Positions 8,555 to 21,002 of a stretch of 38,910 bases of DNA are shown piece after piece (position 1 is the first letter of the stretch; each line of letters begins with the position of its first letter). Both the position numbers and the translations under genes were made by a program. The stretch covers positions 1 through 38,910 of the forward strand of contig NZ_FOXA01000023.1 of the NCBI RefSeq assembly GCF_900115595.1, written 5' to 3'. Source of the stretch: Tranquillimonas alkanivorans. Its GTDB lineage: Bacteria > Pseudomonadota > Alphaproteobacteria > Rhodobacterales > Rhodobacteraceae. The notes beneath the pieces were generated by a model that did no database searches, was not told the origin of the DNA, and worked only from the letters and a program-made list of their open reading frames with translations.

Positions 8555-9874
8555 ATGCTCGCCGTTCTCGCCGATCGCACCTATAGGCACCTCTTCCTGG
8601 CGCAGGTCGTGGCGCTGCTCGGCACCGGCCTCGCCACAGTGGCGCTCGGATTGTTGGCTTTCGACCTCGCGGGTGAGCGGGCCGGGCTCGTGCTCGGAAC
8701 GGTCTTCACGATCAAGATGGTGGCCTATGTCGGGATCGCGCCTGTCGCCGGCGCCTTCGCCGATCGGGTGCCGCGCCGGGCCATGCTGGTGACGCTCGAC
8801 CTCGTGCGCGCTGGGGCGGCGCTGGCGCTGCCCTGCGTCACCGAGATCTGGCAGGTTTACGTGCTGATCTTCCTGCTGCAGTCGGCCTCGGCGGCCTTCA
8901 CGCCGACGTTCCAGGCCACGATCCCGGACGTGCTGCCGCAGGAGGACCGCTACACCAGGGCCCTCTCGCTCTCGCGGCTGGCCTACGACCTGGAAAACAT
9001 CGTCAGCCCGACGCTCGCCGGCCTCCTGCTCGCGGTGATGTCCTACAACGCGCTCTTCCTCGGGACGGTGGCAGGATTCATTGCCTCCGCCCTGCTGGTC
9101 GTCTCCGTCCTGCTGCCCAGCCCCAGGCCTTCCGAGCCGCGCGGCATCTACGACCGCTCCACCCGTGGTATCCGCATCTATCTCGCCACGCCGCGCCTGA
9201 GGGGGCTTCTGGCTCTGAACCTTGCGGCGGCGGCAGGCGGGGCGATGGTGCTCGTGAACACCGTCGTGCTGGTGCGTGGCGAACTCGATCTCTCCGAGAG
9301 CGCGCTGGCCTGGACCATGGGGGCCTTCGGCGCAGGCTCGATGCTTGCCGCCCTCGCCCTTCCACGGCTCCTCGACCGGGTGTCGGACCGGCCGGTCATG
9401 CTCGCCGGGGCGGGCGTACTGACCGCGACGCTGGTGGTGCTGGCGACGATCATCCTCGGGGCCGGTCTGTCCTGGCCACTGCTCCTCGGGGCCTGGCTTC
9501 TCGCGGGAGTCGGCTATTCGGCGGTGCTCACCCCCTCGGGACGGCTCCTGCGTCGCTCGGCGCATCCGCAAGACCGGCCCGCGGTTTTCGCCGCGCAGTT
9601 CGCGCTTTCGCACGCCTGCTGGCTCGTGACCTACCCGCTCGCCGGGGTCCTGATGACCATAGTCGGCGCGCCAGTGGCCCTCCTGGGGCTGAGCGTGCTT
9701 GCCGCGTCCGGTGTCGTCGCTGCACTCCGCCTGTGGCCGGCCGGGGATCCGCAGGTTCTCGAACACCGGCACGACAACCTGCCGCTGGACCACGCGCACC
9801 TGAAGGGGCACCGCCACCACAGTCACACCTTTGTCGTGGACGCCGATCATCCCAGGTGGGCGCTGCACCTGTAA
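8555..9874 (+). CDS. MFS metal (probably nickel) exporter with His-rich C-terminus
   Basis: A 439-residue major facilitator with about 12 membrane segments. The loop motif GAFADRVPRRAMLV lies between helices 2 and 3. The sequence resembles NreB/NrsD-type nickel exporters. After the last helix comes a cytoplasmic tail with about ten His (DHAHLKGHRHHSH), like the His-rich tails of NreB and NrsD. The start at 8555 has GAGGGA just upstream and lies 8 bases after the sensor stop, so the two form one operon. An in-frame start at 8480 inside the sensor gene is rejected. The MFS and His tail are seen; nickel as the substrate is inferred. Confidence 0.8.
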   Translation: MLAVLADRTYRHLFLAQVVALLGTGLATVALGLLAFDLAGERAGLVLGTVFTIKMVAYVGIAPVAGAFADRVPRRAMLVTLDLVRAGAALALPCVTEIWQVYVLIFLLQSASAAFTPTFQATIPDVLPQEDRYTRALSLSRLAYDLENIVSPTLAGLLLAVMSYNALFLGTVAGFIASALLVVSVLLPSPRPSEPRGIYDRSTRGIRIYLATPRLRGLLALNLAAAAGGAMVLVNTVVLVRGELDLSESALAWTMGAFGAGSMLAALALPRLLDRVSDRPVMLAGAGVLTATLVVLATIILGAGLSWPLLLGAWLLAGVGYSAVLTPSGRLLRRSAHPQDRPAVFAAQFALSHACWLVTYPLAGVLMTIVGAPVALLGLSVLAASGVVAALRLWPAGDPQVLEHRHDNLPLDHAHLKGHRHHSHTFVVDADHPRWALHL

Positions 9875-9890
9875 TCGTCGGCCATGTCGC

Positions 9891-10562
9891 CTAAGCGGCA
9901 TCCACGGCGGAATGTCGGGCGTATCCCCGACCCGACGCCAGGCCGACGGTGAACAGGATCAGAAGCACCAGCGCGACGATCAGCGTGGAGTCCTGAGGGA
10001 CGCCGAGGAAGATGGCCGCGCTTCCCCCGACGACGGCCCAGAGGCCGGGTACGATCAGCAGCCAACGGACCACGCGCCAGGTTCCGGTCAGCAGAATGCC
10101 GATGGTGAAGATCGTTGTGGGACAGGGCGCAACCCCGAAGGCGGGCATCTCCGGCCAGCCGTGACCGGCTGTCCATCCCCAAAGCGGATAGAGCACCGTG
10201 GCGAAGAGGATCAGGAGCAGCCCGATGGCTGGGCGGGCCTCCGTCCCGGCCGCGAAGCGGAGCGACGGGATGCGCGCCGGCAGAACGATCAACCCCATCG
10301 CCTGCACCACGAACACCGCGGCGAACAGGGCGGCGGCAGGGTTGATCTCGCGGAAGAACATCCAGTGATAACCGACCCCGTTCACCGCCCACATGGCGGC
10401 CAGCGTGCTTGGGATGAACAGGGCGGCCCCTCGGCTGGGCCGGAACAGCATCGCCACGGACGCGGTGGCGAGGACGTAGAAGAGCGGGATTAGCGGCCAG
10501 ACGACCTGGTTGTATCCGCCGAACACCGCGAAGAAGGCGTCCTGAGTGAAAGGCAGGTCCAT
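9891..10562 (-). CDS. DUF6064-family membrane protein
   Basis: 223 residues with about six or seven membrane segments. The family marks are PFTQDAFFAVFGGYNQVVWP near the N-terminus, GVGYHWMFFREINPAA in the middle, and GHGWPEMPAFGVAPCPTTIF toward the end. The function of DUF6064 is not known to me. ATG 10562 is chosen because it begins the conserved part; a GTG at 10622 would add 20 poorly conserved residues. It converges on the MFS exporter (16-base gap) and is probably not part of the metal operon. Confidence 0.8.
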   Translation of the reverse strand: MDLPFTQDAFFAVFGGYNQVVWPLIPLFYVLATASVAMLFRPSRGAALFIPSTLAAMWAVNGVGYHWMFFREINPAAALFAAVFVVQAMGLIVLPARIPSLRFAAGTEARPAIGLLLILFATVLYPLWGWTAGHGWPEMPAFGVAPCPTTIFTIGILLTGTWRVVRWLLIVPGLWAVVGGSAAIFLGVPQDSTLIVALVLLILFTVGLASGRGYARHSAVDAA

Positions 10563-10869
10563 GACGGGCAACTTCTTCGAGGGAAGCCGGAAACCCGTCT
10601 CATGATCCGCCGCCCGCTGCACTGACCTGCATCAACGGGAGGGTAGGAAGCCGGCAGGGTTTCGATGTCGCGCCTGCAAAGAGCGCATCGCTACGTCCGA
10701 TACATTCGCACTCGGTGCGGTCATCCACCGCAGCAGCGCCTCACAGGATACTACGGAGCCGAGGATCTCTGCTTGCGCAGGTTGGCCGAGAGCATCTCGC
10801 CCTTGTGAAATTCAGGGAGCTGCCGTTGCTCTGGAGCGCCTTCGCGGTCGCGGTAGAAATCGAGCACGC

Positions 10870-10981
10870 GCAGCGAACGGCAGAAATGTCCGCAAAGCTG
10901 CCGCAGAATCCTCGAGAATGCTGCACCATGCATGAACGTCCGATCTGGTGAAGCTGCGATGCAGCACCGAGGACATCAGCG
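10870..10981 (+). repeat. degenerate interspersed repeat, copy B
   Basis: Starts with GCAGCGAACGGCAGA and AATGTCCGC, identical to copy A except for one base in 24. It then shares AATGCTGC, GCATGAACG and a GC-rich end. Similarity to copy A seems to extend to about 11010 (GTGGGCCGT). The gene-free stretch 10563-11190 otherwise shows nothing recognisable. Confidence 0.6.
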
Positions 10982-11190
10982 AGCGGCAGGAGTGGGCCGT
11001 TCACCACCGGGCGTGCTGTGCCGCACACACGAACGGCAATGCGGCATGAAACGGGGTAGAGCCGGCGTGTGGTCGGCGATGAGGTGGCGTGCGGCGGACC
11101 ATGGGCCGAAGCCGCTCGGGGCCTTCGTCGCCTGCCAGGCATTGCGGGCCATCCAATCCGAGGCACGGGCGATGGCGATCGACCTCGGAG

Positions 11191-11480
11191 CGCGAGTTCG
11201 ACGTGGCGGACTGGACCGATGCGCAGCTCGACGACGTGATCGCGAGGGTCCGCGCTGCCGTCCCCGTCCTCGCCGATGCGCCGGTCGTCGCCCTCTGGGC
11301 CGGAGTGCGGCCGCGCGCCCAGTCGCGCACCCCAATGCTGGGCGTTCATCCCTTCCGGGCGGGGGAGTATGTCGCCAATGGCGGATTCAAGGTCGGTCCG
11401 ACATGGTCTCGCTGGCAGGCGAGGTGATGGCCGATCTCATCCTCGAAGGCCGTGACCGCATCCTTGGGACTTCCGACCGG
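11191..11480 (+). pseudogene. C-terminal relic of a D-amino-acid-oxidase-type FAD oxidoreductase
   Basis: REFDVADWTDAQLDDVIARV, then ALWAGVRPRAQSRTPMLG and GEYVANGGFKVG match the C-terminal third of DAO-family (DadA/ThiO-like) oxidoreductases. After a frameshift near 11400, the last helix LAGEVMADLILEGRDRI follows in a different frame. The FAD-binding N-terminal domain is missing, so the gene is dead. It ends next to the convergent BASS carrier gene. Confidence 0.6.
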
Positions 11481-11498
11481 AGGCGAGCCTCTGACGGT

Positions 11499-12425
11499 TC
11501 AGGCCCTCGGCCAGCCCGCGAGGCGGGGCAGGGTGAGCGGCGTCAGGTACATCGGGATCTGGTAGCAGCCCACGAAGAGCAGAAGGTCGCCGGTCGCGGC
11601 GGCGGGCAGGCTCGCGAGGAAGAGGGCGAGATTGCGGTTCGAGGCCGCCACTGCGAGGCCCGCGGCCTCGGACGGCTCGGCCCGCCGCGCGGCCCTCCAA
11701 GTGGCCAGCGCCAGCGCCCGGTGCAGGCCGAACGAGAGGGCCAGCGCGGCGGGCAGGGCCGGGTCGAGGCGCTGCAGCGCCGGTCCCACTGCCGACATCA
11801 ACCCGATCACGACGAGCCCCATGGTCAACGCGACGAGCCCGTCCACCGCCACGGACGCGTCGGGCCGGGTCACGGCCGGGGCGAGCTTGCGCAGCAGGGC
11901 GGCCGCGCCGATGGCCAGGGCGATCACCAGCAGCAGCCGCGCCGCGCCCGCGAGCACCGTCGCCACCTCTCCGAAGACCGGCAGGACGAGGAATACCGGC
12001 AGCGCCGTCAGCGGCAGAAGCGCGGTTCCGAGGGCGAGCTGCCGCATCGCCGCGCCCGCGTCGGCCCGGCACATCAGCGCGAGCCCCGGCGCGCCCGTGA
12101 TGGGCGCCGCGGCAAGGACAAGCACCGCTCCGGTCGCGAGCGGGCCGTCGAGCCAGCCGAGTGCCTCCAGCACTCCGGCAGCGACGAGAGGCAGCACCGT
12201 CTGCCCGAGGACCACGAGAAGCACCGTCCGGGGCCAGTGCCGGCGCGGCGGCAGGGCGCGCCGCGGCCCGACGCGCAGCGCGGCGAGAAAGAGCGACAGC
12301 GCGATCAGCGGGACGAGTGCCCCGGCCATCCACCGTGCCAGTCCGGGGAAGACGATCCCCGCGGCCAGCCCCGCCACCAGCACCCATCGGCCGTGCCGGG
12401 CCAGCCAGCCGAGGCCGCCCCTCAC
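11499..12425 (-). CDS. BASS-type (bile acid:sodium symporter-like) carrier
   Basis: 308 residues with about nine or ten hydrophobic helices and the BASS-type pattern of small residues (APITGAPGLALMCRADAGAA, and AAGLAVAASNRNLALFLA near the second crossover). BASS carriers move organic anions with sodium. The start is GTG 12425, which overlaps the stop of the MarR gene (GTGA), so translation is coupled; the frame upstream of it is just the MarR shadow. It is the last gene of the TRAP-MarR operon and may import or export a related organic acid. The substrate is unknown. Confidence 0.7.
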   Translation of the reverse strand: MRGGLGWLARHGRWVLVAGLAAGIVFPGLARWMAGALVPLIALSLFLAALRVGPRRALPPRRHWPRTVLLVVLGQTVLPLVAAGVLEALGWLDGPLATGAVLVLAAAPITGAPGLALMCRADAGAAMRQLALGTALLPLTALPVFLVLPVFGEVATVLAGAARLLLVIALAIGAAALLRKLAPAVTRPDASVAVDGLVALTMGLVVIGLMSAVGPALQRLDPALPAALALSFGLHRALALATWRAARRAEPSEAAGLAVAASNRNLALFLASLPAAATGDLLLFVGCYQIPMYLTPLTLPRLAGWPRA

Positions 12426-12946
12426 AGCGAGGCCGCCGCCCGCGCCGCTTGGTCGTAGCTGCCCGAAAGCGCCCGCATCAGCGCGGCCAGCCGGCTCATG
12501 TCCGCCCGATCGAAGCCTGCGGCGGCTGCGGTTTCGACGAGCAGAGCCTCGCGGATCTCGGCGTAGCGGCGGCACAGCGCGGCGCCGGCCTCGGTCACGG
12601 CGACGGTCTTTTCCTTGCCCTTGCGACCGGTCTCGGTGAGGCCGCGCTCCTGCAGCTTACGCACTGCGTAGTTGACGATATGCGTGTCCTCGACGTTCAG
12701 CACGAGGCAGAGGTCCGCCAGCGTCTTTGGTCGCTCCCGGTGATAGGCGAGGTGCAGGACGAGGACCTCCATTGGCGCCATGCCCGGTTGCCCCGCCGCG
12801 TCGGCGCAACGGGTGATCCAGCGCTGGAAGGCGTTGTTGGCCATCGTGACAGCGAACTCGACCTCGGACAGCTCGGGCAGGTCGGACTTCGCGAGGTGCG
12901 CCGAACTGACCACGTGGCCGACGGGGCTTTTCGTCTCGCGGCTCAT
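12422..12946 (-). CDS. MarR-family transcriptional regulator
   Basis: 174 residues with a winged-helix domain: MAPMEVLVLHLAYHRERPKT, then LADLCLVLNVEDTHIVNYAV as the recognition region, and RKLQERGLTETGRKGKEKTV as the wing, followed by a dimer helix. Such dimers bind short palindromes and answer to small carboxylic ligands. ATG 12946 overlaps the dctM stop (ATGA). The only strong palindrome near this operon is 16048-16063, in the gap between dctP and the oxoprolinase gene, and it is the likely target. The ligand may be the transported acid. Confidence 0.85.
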   Translation of the reverse strand: MSRETKSPVGHVVSSAHLAKSDLPELSEVEFAVTMANNAFQRWITRCADAAGQPGMAPMEVLVLHLAYHRERPKTLADLCLVLNVEDTHIVNYAVRKLQERGLTETGRKGKEKTVAVTEAGAALCRRYAEIREALLVETAAAAGFDRADMSRLAALMRALSGSYDQAARAAASL

Positions 12947-14247
12947 CTCGACAGCATCGTTCCGGGCAGCCACAGCGCGAGCTGCGGGAAGAGCGCCAGC
13001 AGCGCGACCGCCAGCACGAGCAGGCCGAAGAAGGGTGCGGCGTAACGGGCGATCGAGAAGATGTCGCGCCCGGTGATCGTCTGCAGCACGAAGAGGTTGA
13101 AGCCCACGGGCGGCGTGATCTGGCTCATCTCGACCACGAGGACGAGGAAGACGCCGAACCAGATCGGATCGATTCCCGCCTGCACGACCATCGGAAGGAT
13201 GATCGAGACCGTGAGCACGACGATCGAGATCCCGTCGAGGAACATCCCCATCACGATGAAGAAGACCGTCAGCGCGGCAAGCAGCGCGTAGGGCGAGAGC
13301 CCCATCTCCCCGATCCAGGCGGCGAGCTGGCGCGGGATGCCCGTGTAGCCCATCGCGACCGTCAGGAAGGCCGCGCCCGCGAGGATGAAGGTGATCATGC
13401 AGGTCGTGATCGTGGCTGCGCGCAGCGCGTCGGCGAAGCCCGCCCAGCTCATCGCTCCCGTCGCCCAGGCGAGGATGAGCGCGCCGGTCACGCCAATCAC
13501 CGCGGCCTCGGTCGGGCTGGCGATGCCCGCGTAGATCGAGCCGATCACGGCGAAGATGAGCCCAACCACCGGCAGCAGGCGCGCGGACCCACGGATGGCG
13601 GCGCGGCGGTCGACCGGCGGCTCGGCCTCGGGCATGCGGCTGCGGTTCACCGTCGACCAGAGCATGATGTATCCGGAGAACAGGGCCGCGAGCATCAGCC
13701 CCGGCACGACCCCCGCGAGGAAGAGGCGCGCGATCGATTGCTCCGTCGCTGCGCCGTAGACGATCAGGATGATCGAGGGCGGAATCAGGAAGCCGAAGGT
13801 CCCCGAGCCCGCAAGCGTCCCGATGATCATGCGCGGATCGTAGCCCCGGCTCGTCAGCTCCGGCACCGACATGCGGCCGATGGTGGCGGTGGTCGCCGCC
13901 GAGGAGCCGGAGACGGCGGCGAAGAGGGCGCAGCCGAAGACGTTCACGTGCAACAGCCGTCCGGGCAGGCGCCCGGTGAACGGGGCAAGGCCCGAGAACA
14001 TGTCCGAGGACAGGCGCGAGCGGACAAGGATTTCCCCCATCCAGATGAACATCGGCAGGGCGGTGAGGTCCCAGACGGTCAGCCCGCCCCAGACTTTTGT
14101 AGCGAAAACCAGCCCGGCGGGGGCGGGCGAAGCCAGCGCCATCGCCACGAGTCCCACGGCGATCAGCGAGAAGCCGACCCACAGGCCCGCCGCCAGCGCT
14201 CCGAAAAGCACCACGACGAGGATCGGCGCAAGCAGGGACAGCTCCAT
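12943..14247 (-). CDS. dctM: TRAP transporter large membrane subunit DctM
   Basis: 434 residues, about 12 membrane segments, the ion-coupled permease of a TRAP importer. Family marks: FIWMGEILVRSRLSSDMFSG, AAVSGSSAATTATIGRMSVP, GTFGFLIPPSIILIVYG, and near the end EMSQITPPVGFNLFVLQ. ATG 14247 shares one base with the dctQ stop (TGATG), which fixes the start; an upstream frame extension only shadows dctQ. It works with DctQ and DctP. Confidence 0.93.
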   Translation of the reverse strand: MELSLLAPILVVVLFGALAAGLWVGFSLIAVGLVAMALASPAPAGLVFATKVWGGLTVWDLTALPMFIWMGEILVRSRLSSDMFSGLAPFTGRLPGRLLHVNVFGCALFAAVSGSSAATTATIGRMSVPELTSRGYDPRMIIGTLAGSGTFGFLIPPSIILIVYGAATEQSIARLFLAGVVPGLMLAALFSGYIMLWSTVNRSRMPEAEPPVDRRAAIRGSARLLPVVGLIFAVIGSIYAGIASPTEAAVIGVTGALILAWATGAMSWAGFADALRAATITTCMITFILAGAAFLTVAMGYTGIPRQLAAWIGEMGLSPYALLAALTVFFIVMGMFLDGISIVVLTVSIILPMVVQAGIDPIWFGVFLVLVVEMSQITPPVGFNLFVLQTITGRDIFSIARYAAPFFGLLVLAVALLALFPQLALWLPGTMLSR

Positions 14248-14798
14248 CAGGCGTGTTCCCCGCGTGCGGCCTCGGCGGCCTGGAAATCGGGCACGCGCCC
14301 ACGGGCCAGCGCGACGGCCGCATCGATCAGCGCGATGCAGAAGAGGGCGAGCCCGAGGGTCATGACGCCCTGCGGCAGCCAGAGCGGCACCGGGATCATG
14401 CCGTAGCTCACGGAGTCGAAGCGCCAGCTGTCGAGGACCTGCACGGCGCTCGACCACGTGGCGAAGGCGGCCAGCCCGGCGGCGGCCAGCGTGACAGCGA
14501 AGCCGAGGACGCGCCCGGCGGCGGGCGGCAGAGCGCGGGTCAGCAGCGTCACGCGGACATGCCCGCCTGCCCGCAGGGTGCCTGCGAGGCCGAGGAAGAC
14601 GGCGCCGACGAAGAGAAAGGCGCCGATCTCGGCCAGCGAGGGCACGGTCAGTCCCGGCGGCGGAGCGCCGGTCGCGCGGGCGGCGCGGTCGATCAGGCGG
14701 CCCGTAATCTGGAACAGCACGAGCAGCGCGATTGCGGCGAAGGCCGCCGCGGCCAGCGCCAGCGCGCCCTGGTACAGACGGTCGAGGAAGGAGCGCAT
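14247..14798 (-). CDS. dctQ: TRAP transporter small membrane subunit DctQ
   Basis: 183 residues with four membrane segments, the size and layout of DctQ. Visible features are the first helix (LALAAAAFAAIALLVLFQIT), the middle (EIGAFLFVGAVFLGLAGTLR AGGHVRVTLL) and the last helix (GVMTLGLALFCIALIDAAV). It lies in front of dctM with a TGATG overlap and 166 bases after dctP. Confidence 0.9.
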   Translation of the reverse strand: MRSFLDRLYQGALALAAAAFAAIALLVLFQITGRLIDRAARATGAPPPGLTVPSLAEIGAFLFVGAVFLGLAGTLRAGGHVRVTLLTRALPPAAGRVLGFAVTLAAAGLAAFATWSSAVQVLDSWRFDSVSYGMIPVPLWLPQGVMTLGLALFCIALIDAAVALARGRVPDFQAAEAARGEHA

Positions 14799-14871
14799 GC
14801 GGTGTCTCCGGGATGGGCTGCGGATCGTGTCCGGACCAGGCGAAAGGAGCGCGGGAGGGCCTGCCTGCGGA

Positions 14872-14888
14872 CGGGCGGGCGTCGCCCG
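14872..14888. promoter_or_regulatory. hairpin between dctP and dctQ
   Basis: CGGGCG and CGCCCG pair around GGCGT in the 166-base gap. Such gaps often give more binding protein than permease. The stem is short, in very GC-rich DNA. Confidence 0.25.
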
Positions 14889-14964
14889 GGCCGCTGCGCG
14901 ACCCGGACGGAGCGAGCGGTGGCGCGCGTCGTCCGACGAAGGCTCACCGCTTACCCCCGAGCCC

Positions 14965-15951
14965 TCACTCCGTCGCGGCGCGATAGTCCTCGATCAGCGC
15001 GGCGCCTTCGTCGCCCGCTTCCTCGAGCCACTCCTGGGTCATCGTGTGCCCGATCTCCGACAGCTCGCCCGACAGGGTCTCGGACGGCTCGGCAACGGTC
15101 ATGCCGTTCTCCTTGAGCGTCGCGATCTTCTCAGCGGTCTCCGCCTCGCTCATCTCCCAGCCGCGGGTCTCGGCCTCGGCGGCGGCGTCGAGCACGGCCT
15201 GGCGCTGCTCCTCGGGCAGGCCATCGAACGCGGTGCTGTTCACGATCACCATGTTTTTCGGCAGCCATGCCTGCGTGTCGGTGTAGTAGTCGGTGAAGTC
15301 CCAGGCCTGGCTGGAGACGCCGGTTGAGGGCGAGGTGATCATCGCATCGACGCGGCCGGTGGCGAAGGCCGTGGGAATGTCGCCGGTCTCGATCTGCGTG
15401 GGCACCGCACCCATGAGCTGCGCCAGCCGCTCGGTCGCCGTGTTGTAGGCGCGGAAGGCGGCGCCCTCAAGGTCGGCGGTGCTTTCGACCGGCTCCTGCG
15501 TGTAGAGACTCTGGCCCGGCCACGGCACGGCGTAGAGCAGCGTCAGGCCCTGCTCGGCCAGCTTCTCCTCGACGAGCGGACGCGAGGCCTCCCACAGGGC
15601 GCGGGCTTCGTCGTAGTTGTCGGCCAGGAAGGGAATGGAATCGACCGAAAAGACCGCGTCCTCGTTCGCGAGCCGCGACATCAGCACCTCGCCGACCGGC
15701 GCGAGACCGCGGCGGACCGAGTCCTTAATCTCTGGATGGGCGAAGAGCGAGCCCGCGGAATGCACCGTGATCGTCAGGTCGCCGCCGGTGGCCTCACCGA
15801 CATCCTCGGCGAACTGCTGGATGTTCTGGGTGTGAAACACGCTGTCGCCGTAGGGCGTGGGCATGTCCCATGCGGTCTGCGCCAGCGCGGGCAGCGCGGT
15901 GGTGGCAAGGAGTGCGGCGCCGGCGAGCGCCGTGCTGAAATGCTTGGTCAT
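14965..15951 (-). CDS. dctP: TRAP transporter substrate-binding protein DctP
   Basis: 328 residues with a signal peptide cut after about residue 25 (ALPALAQ). The body is a DctP-type binding protein: DMPTPYGDSVFHTQNIQQFA, then LTITVHSAGSLFAHPEIKDS. FRAYNTATERL carries the family's conserved Arg that holds the ligand carboxylate. ATG 15951 is chosen because the signal peptide starts there. The gene diverges from the 5-oxoprolinase gene with a palindrome between them. In Bordetella, two DctP-type proteins (DctP6 and DctP7) bind pyroglutamate, so 5-oxoproline is a good guess for the ligand. Confidence 0.92.
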   Translation of the reverse strand: MTKHFSTALAGAALLATTALPALAQTAWDMPTPYGDSVFHTQNIQQFAEDVGEATGGDLTITVHSAGSLFAHPEIKDSVRRGLAPVGEVLMSRLANEDAVFSVDSIPFLADNYDEARALWEASRPLVEEKLAEQGLTLLYAVPWPGQSLYTQEPVESTADLEGAAFRAYNTATERLAQLMGAVPTQIETGDIPTAFATGRVDAMITSPSTGVSSQAWDFTDYYTDTQAWLPKNMVIVNSTAFDGLPEEQRQAVLDAAAEAETRGWEMSEAETAEKIATLKENGMTVAEPSETLSGELSEIGHTMTQEWLEEAGDEGAALIEDYRAATE

Positions 15952-16047
15952 CGGTATCGCCCTGTTGTTGTCCGGACGGCCGTTCTTGCTACGGCGCCGG
16001 GCCGGCCGCCCTTGACCCGACGAGAGCAAGCTTGACCTTACGTTAGT

Positions 16048-16063
16048 AATTTGTCAACAAATT
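16048..16063. promoter_or_regulatory. 7-2-7 palindrome, probable MarR operator
   Basis: AATTTGTCAACAAATT is a perfect inverted repeat (AATTTGT-CA-ACAAATT) in an AT-rich island inside GC-rich DNA. It lies 34 bases before the oxoprolinase ATG and 97 bases before dctP. On the minus strand its centre contains TTGACA. The size and TTG/CAA arms fit MarR-type sites. Confidence 0.65.
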
Positions 16064-16097
16064 GTCATCGTATCACGCGGCGGACCGGGAGGACGGC

Positions 16098-19739
<3,642 letters not shown>

Positions 19740-19803
19740 CGGGCGGGCCCGGTTGCGCCCCGTGCGCGGTCAGGCCATCGCCTGCGGCAATCGAACAGCG
19801 AGA

Positions 19804-20500
19804 AACGCCACGCGCCACGGCGGCAAGATACTTGCGGATCAGCTCAAGCTGCTGGACGTGCGGCGCGTGTTCTCGGTGCCGGGGGAGAGCTTCCTCGCCG
19901 CGCGGGACGGGCTTTAACAGAACGGTCTCGACAACGTCGTCTGCCGCCACGAGGGTGGCGCCGCGTTGATGGCCGAGCCGCACGGGAAAATTGACAGGCC
20001 GCCCCGGCGTTGCCTTCGTCACGCGGGGACCGGGCGCCGCCAACGCCGCCTGCGGCATCCACGTGGCCCGGAAGGATTCGACGCCGATGGTTCTGTTCGT
20101 GGGCCAGATCGCGCGCGGTCACTGCGACCGCGAGGCCTTCCAGGAGCTCGACTATCGCGCCGTTTTCGGCGGGCTGACCAAGTGGGTGGCCGAGTTGGAT
20201 GCGACCGAGCGCCTGCCGGAATACGTGGCCCGCGCCTTCCGCGTTGCCATGTCCGGACGTCCCGGGCCGGTCATCCTCGCGCTGCCCGAGGACATGCAGG
20301 GCGCCGAGGCCGAGGTGGTCGACTCCACCGGATGTACCGGGGCCGTCACCGTCCCGGTGCGCCTCGACCCAGCCTCCTTTAAGCCTATCCTCGAGGAGTT
20401 TGCCACCGCCGAGCGGCCCCTCGTCGTCACCGGCCGGCTGCATGCGACGCAGGAGAGCGCCGCCGACCTCGCCCGCTTCGCCGAGCGCACACGCCGCCGC
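19804..20500 (+). pseudogene. N-terminal half of a TPP-dependent (acetolactate-synthase-like) enzyme
   Basis: GGKILADQLKLLDVRRVFSV PGESFLAARDGL is the start of the TPP-enzyme N-terminal domain. A TAA follows in frame near 19915. RHEGGAALMAE then carries the expected catalytic Glu region, and a one-base shift near 19990 leads into GRPGVAFVTRGPGAANA and VGQIARGHCDREAFQELDYR up to ARPLVVTGRL-like sequence. It breaks off near 20500, beside a run of seven A. The central and TPP-binding domains are missing. It is a different protein from the intact TPP enzyme at 30972. Confidence 0.7.
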
Positions 20501-20535
20501 CCACAAAAAAATCGCAAGTCTCGCGACCGAGATTG

Positions 20536-20949
20536 TTAAATACCATGTGCAGCGAAGGCCACCGACAGGCCTTCGTCCCGGTCGAGATTTGGCAGAGCCC
20601 GGCGCGCTGCCGTCAGCCCGTCGCTCGCGATCGCCATAAGCCTGTCCGCATCGTCGGCTGACGCCGGGTTGAGGTAGAGCATCACGGCGTGTTGGTTCAC
20701 CTTCGGCAGCAGTGCGCGCCACATCTTCCGGGCTGAGCTCGTCGAGCTGCGACGCTCGGCAGGTCAGCTGCGGCTGTTCCCTTGGCTCGAGGGCGGCGAG
20801 GCGCGCAGCGAGCTGATCGCGGATCTCACCAAAGCCCGCGGCTACTACCGGCGCACCAATGGGATGTACCGGGCAGAGATCGATTTCGGTCTACCGAGAC
20901 GCTCCGGCCCAATTCGGCGCCCGCGCTCACAGCCGCAGCTTGCAAAAAC
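20536..20949. other. two unidentified gene fragments
   Basis: On the minus strand, 20724-20536 reads KVNQHAVMLYLNPASADDAD and LMAIASDGLTAARRALPNLD, ending at a stop. On the plus strand, about 20690-20953 reads ARHIFRAELVELRRSAGQLR, LFPWLEGGEARSELIADLTK and ARGYYRRTNGMYRAEIDFG. Both look like real protein pieces without starts. I do not recognise either. They probably mark older deletions next to the TPP relic. Confidence 0.35.
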
Positions 20950-20972
20950 ATGAACACTGAATCATATTTCAC
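20950..20972. promoter_or_regulatory. TetR operator, site 1 (livK promoter)
   Basis: ATGAACACTGAATC then ATATTTCAC. It matches the site in front of tetR (30357-30379) at 19 of 23 positions, and 25 of 31 with flanks. The centre TGA-A-TCA and outer arms ATGAA/TTTCA are kept. It lies 30 bases before the livK ATG. Confidence 0.7.
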
Positions 20973-21002
20973 AAAACAGCATAAGATTCGGGAGGAGTTC
21001 TC

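Noticed and set aside
8537-9901. Long minus-strand frame over the MFS gene
   Set aside because: Arg/His/Gly-rich shadow; the plus-strand frame has clear membrane helices and a ribosome site.
12947-14323. Long extension of the MarR frame upstream of its ATG
   Set aside because: The extension is the shadow of dctM; the ATGA overlap fixes the MarR start.
16062-16097. TTG start giving a 12-residue longer oxoprolinase
   Set aside because: It lies inside the operator palindrome and has no ribosome site; ATG 16098 follows GGGAGGAC.
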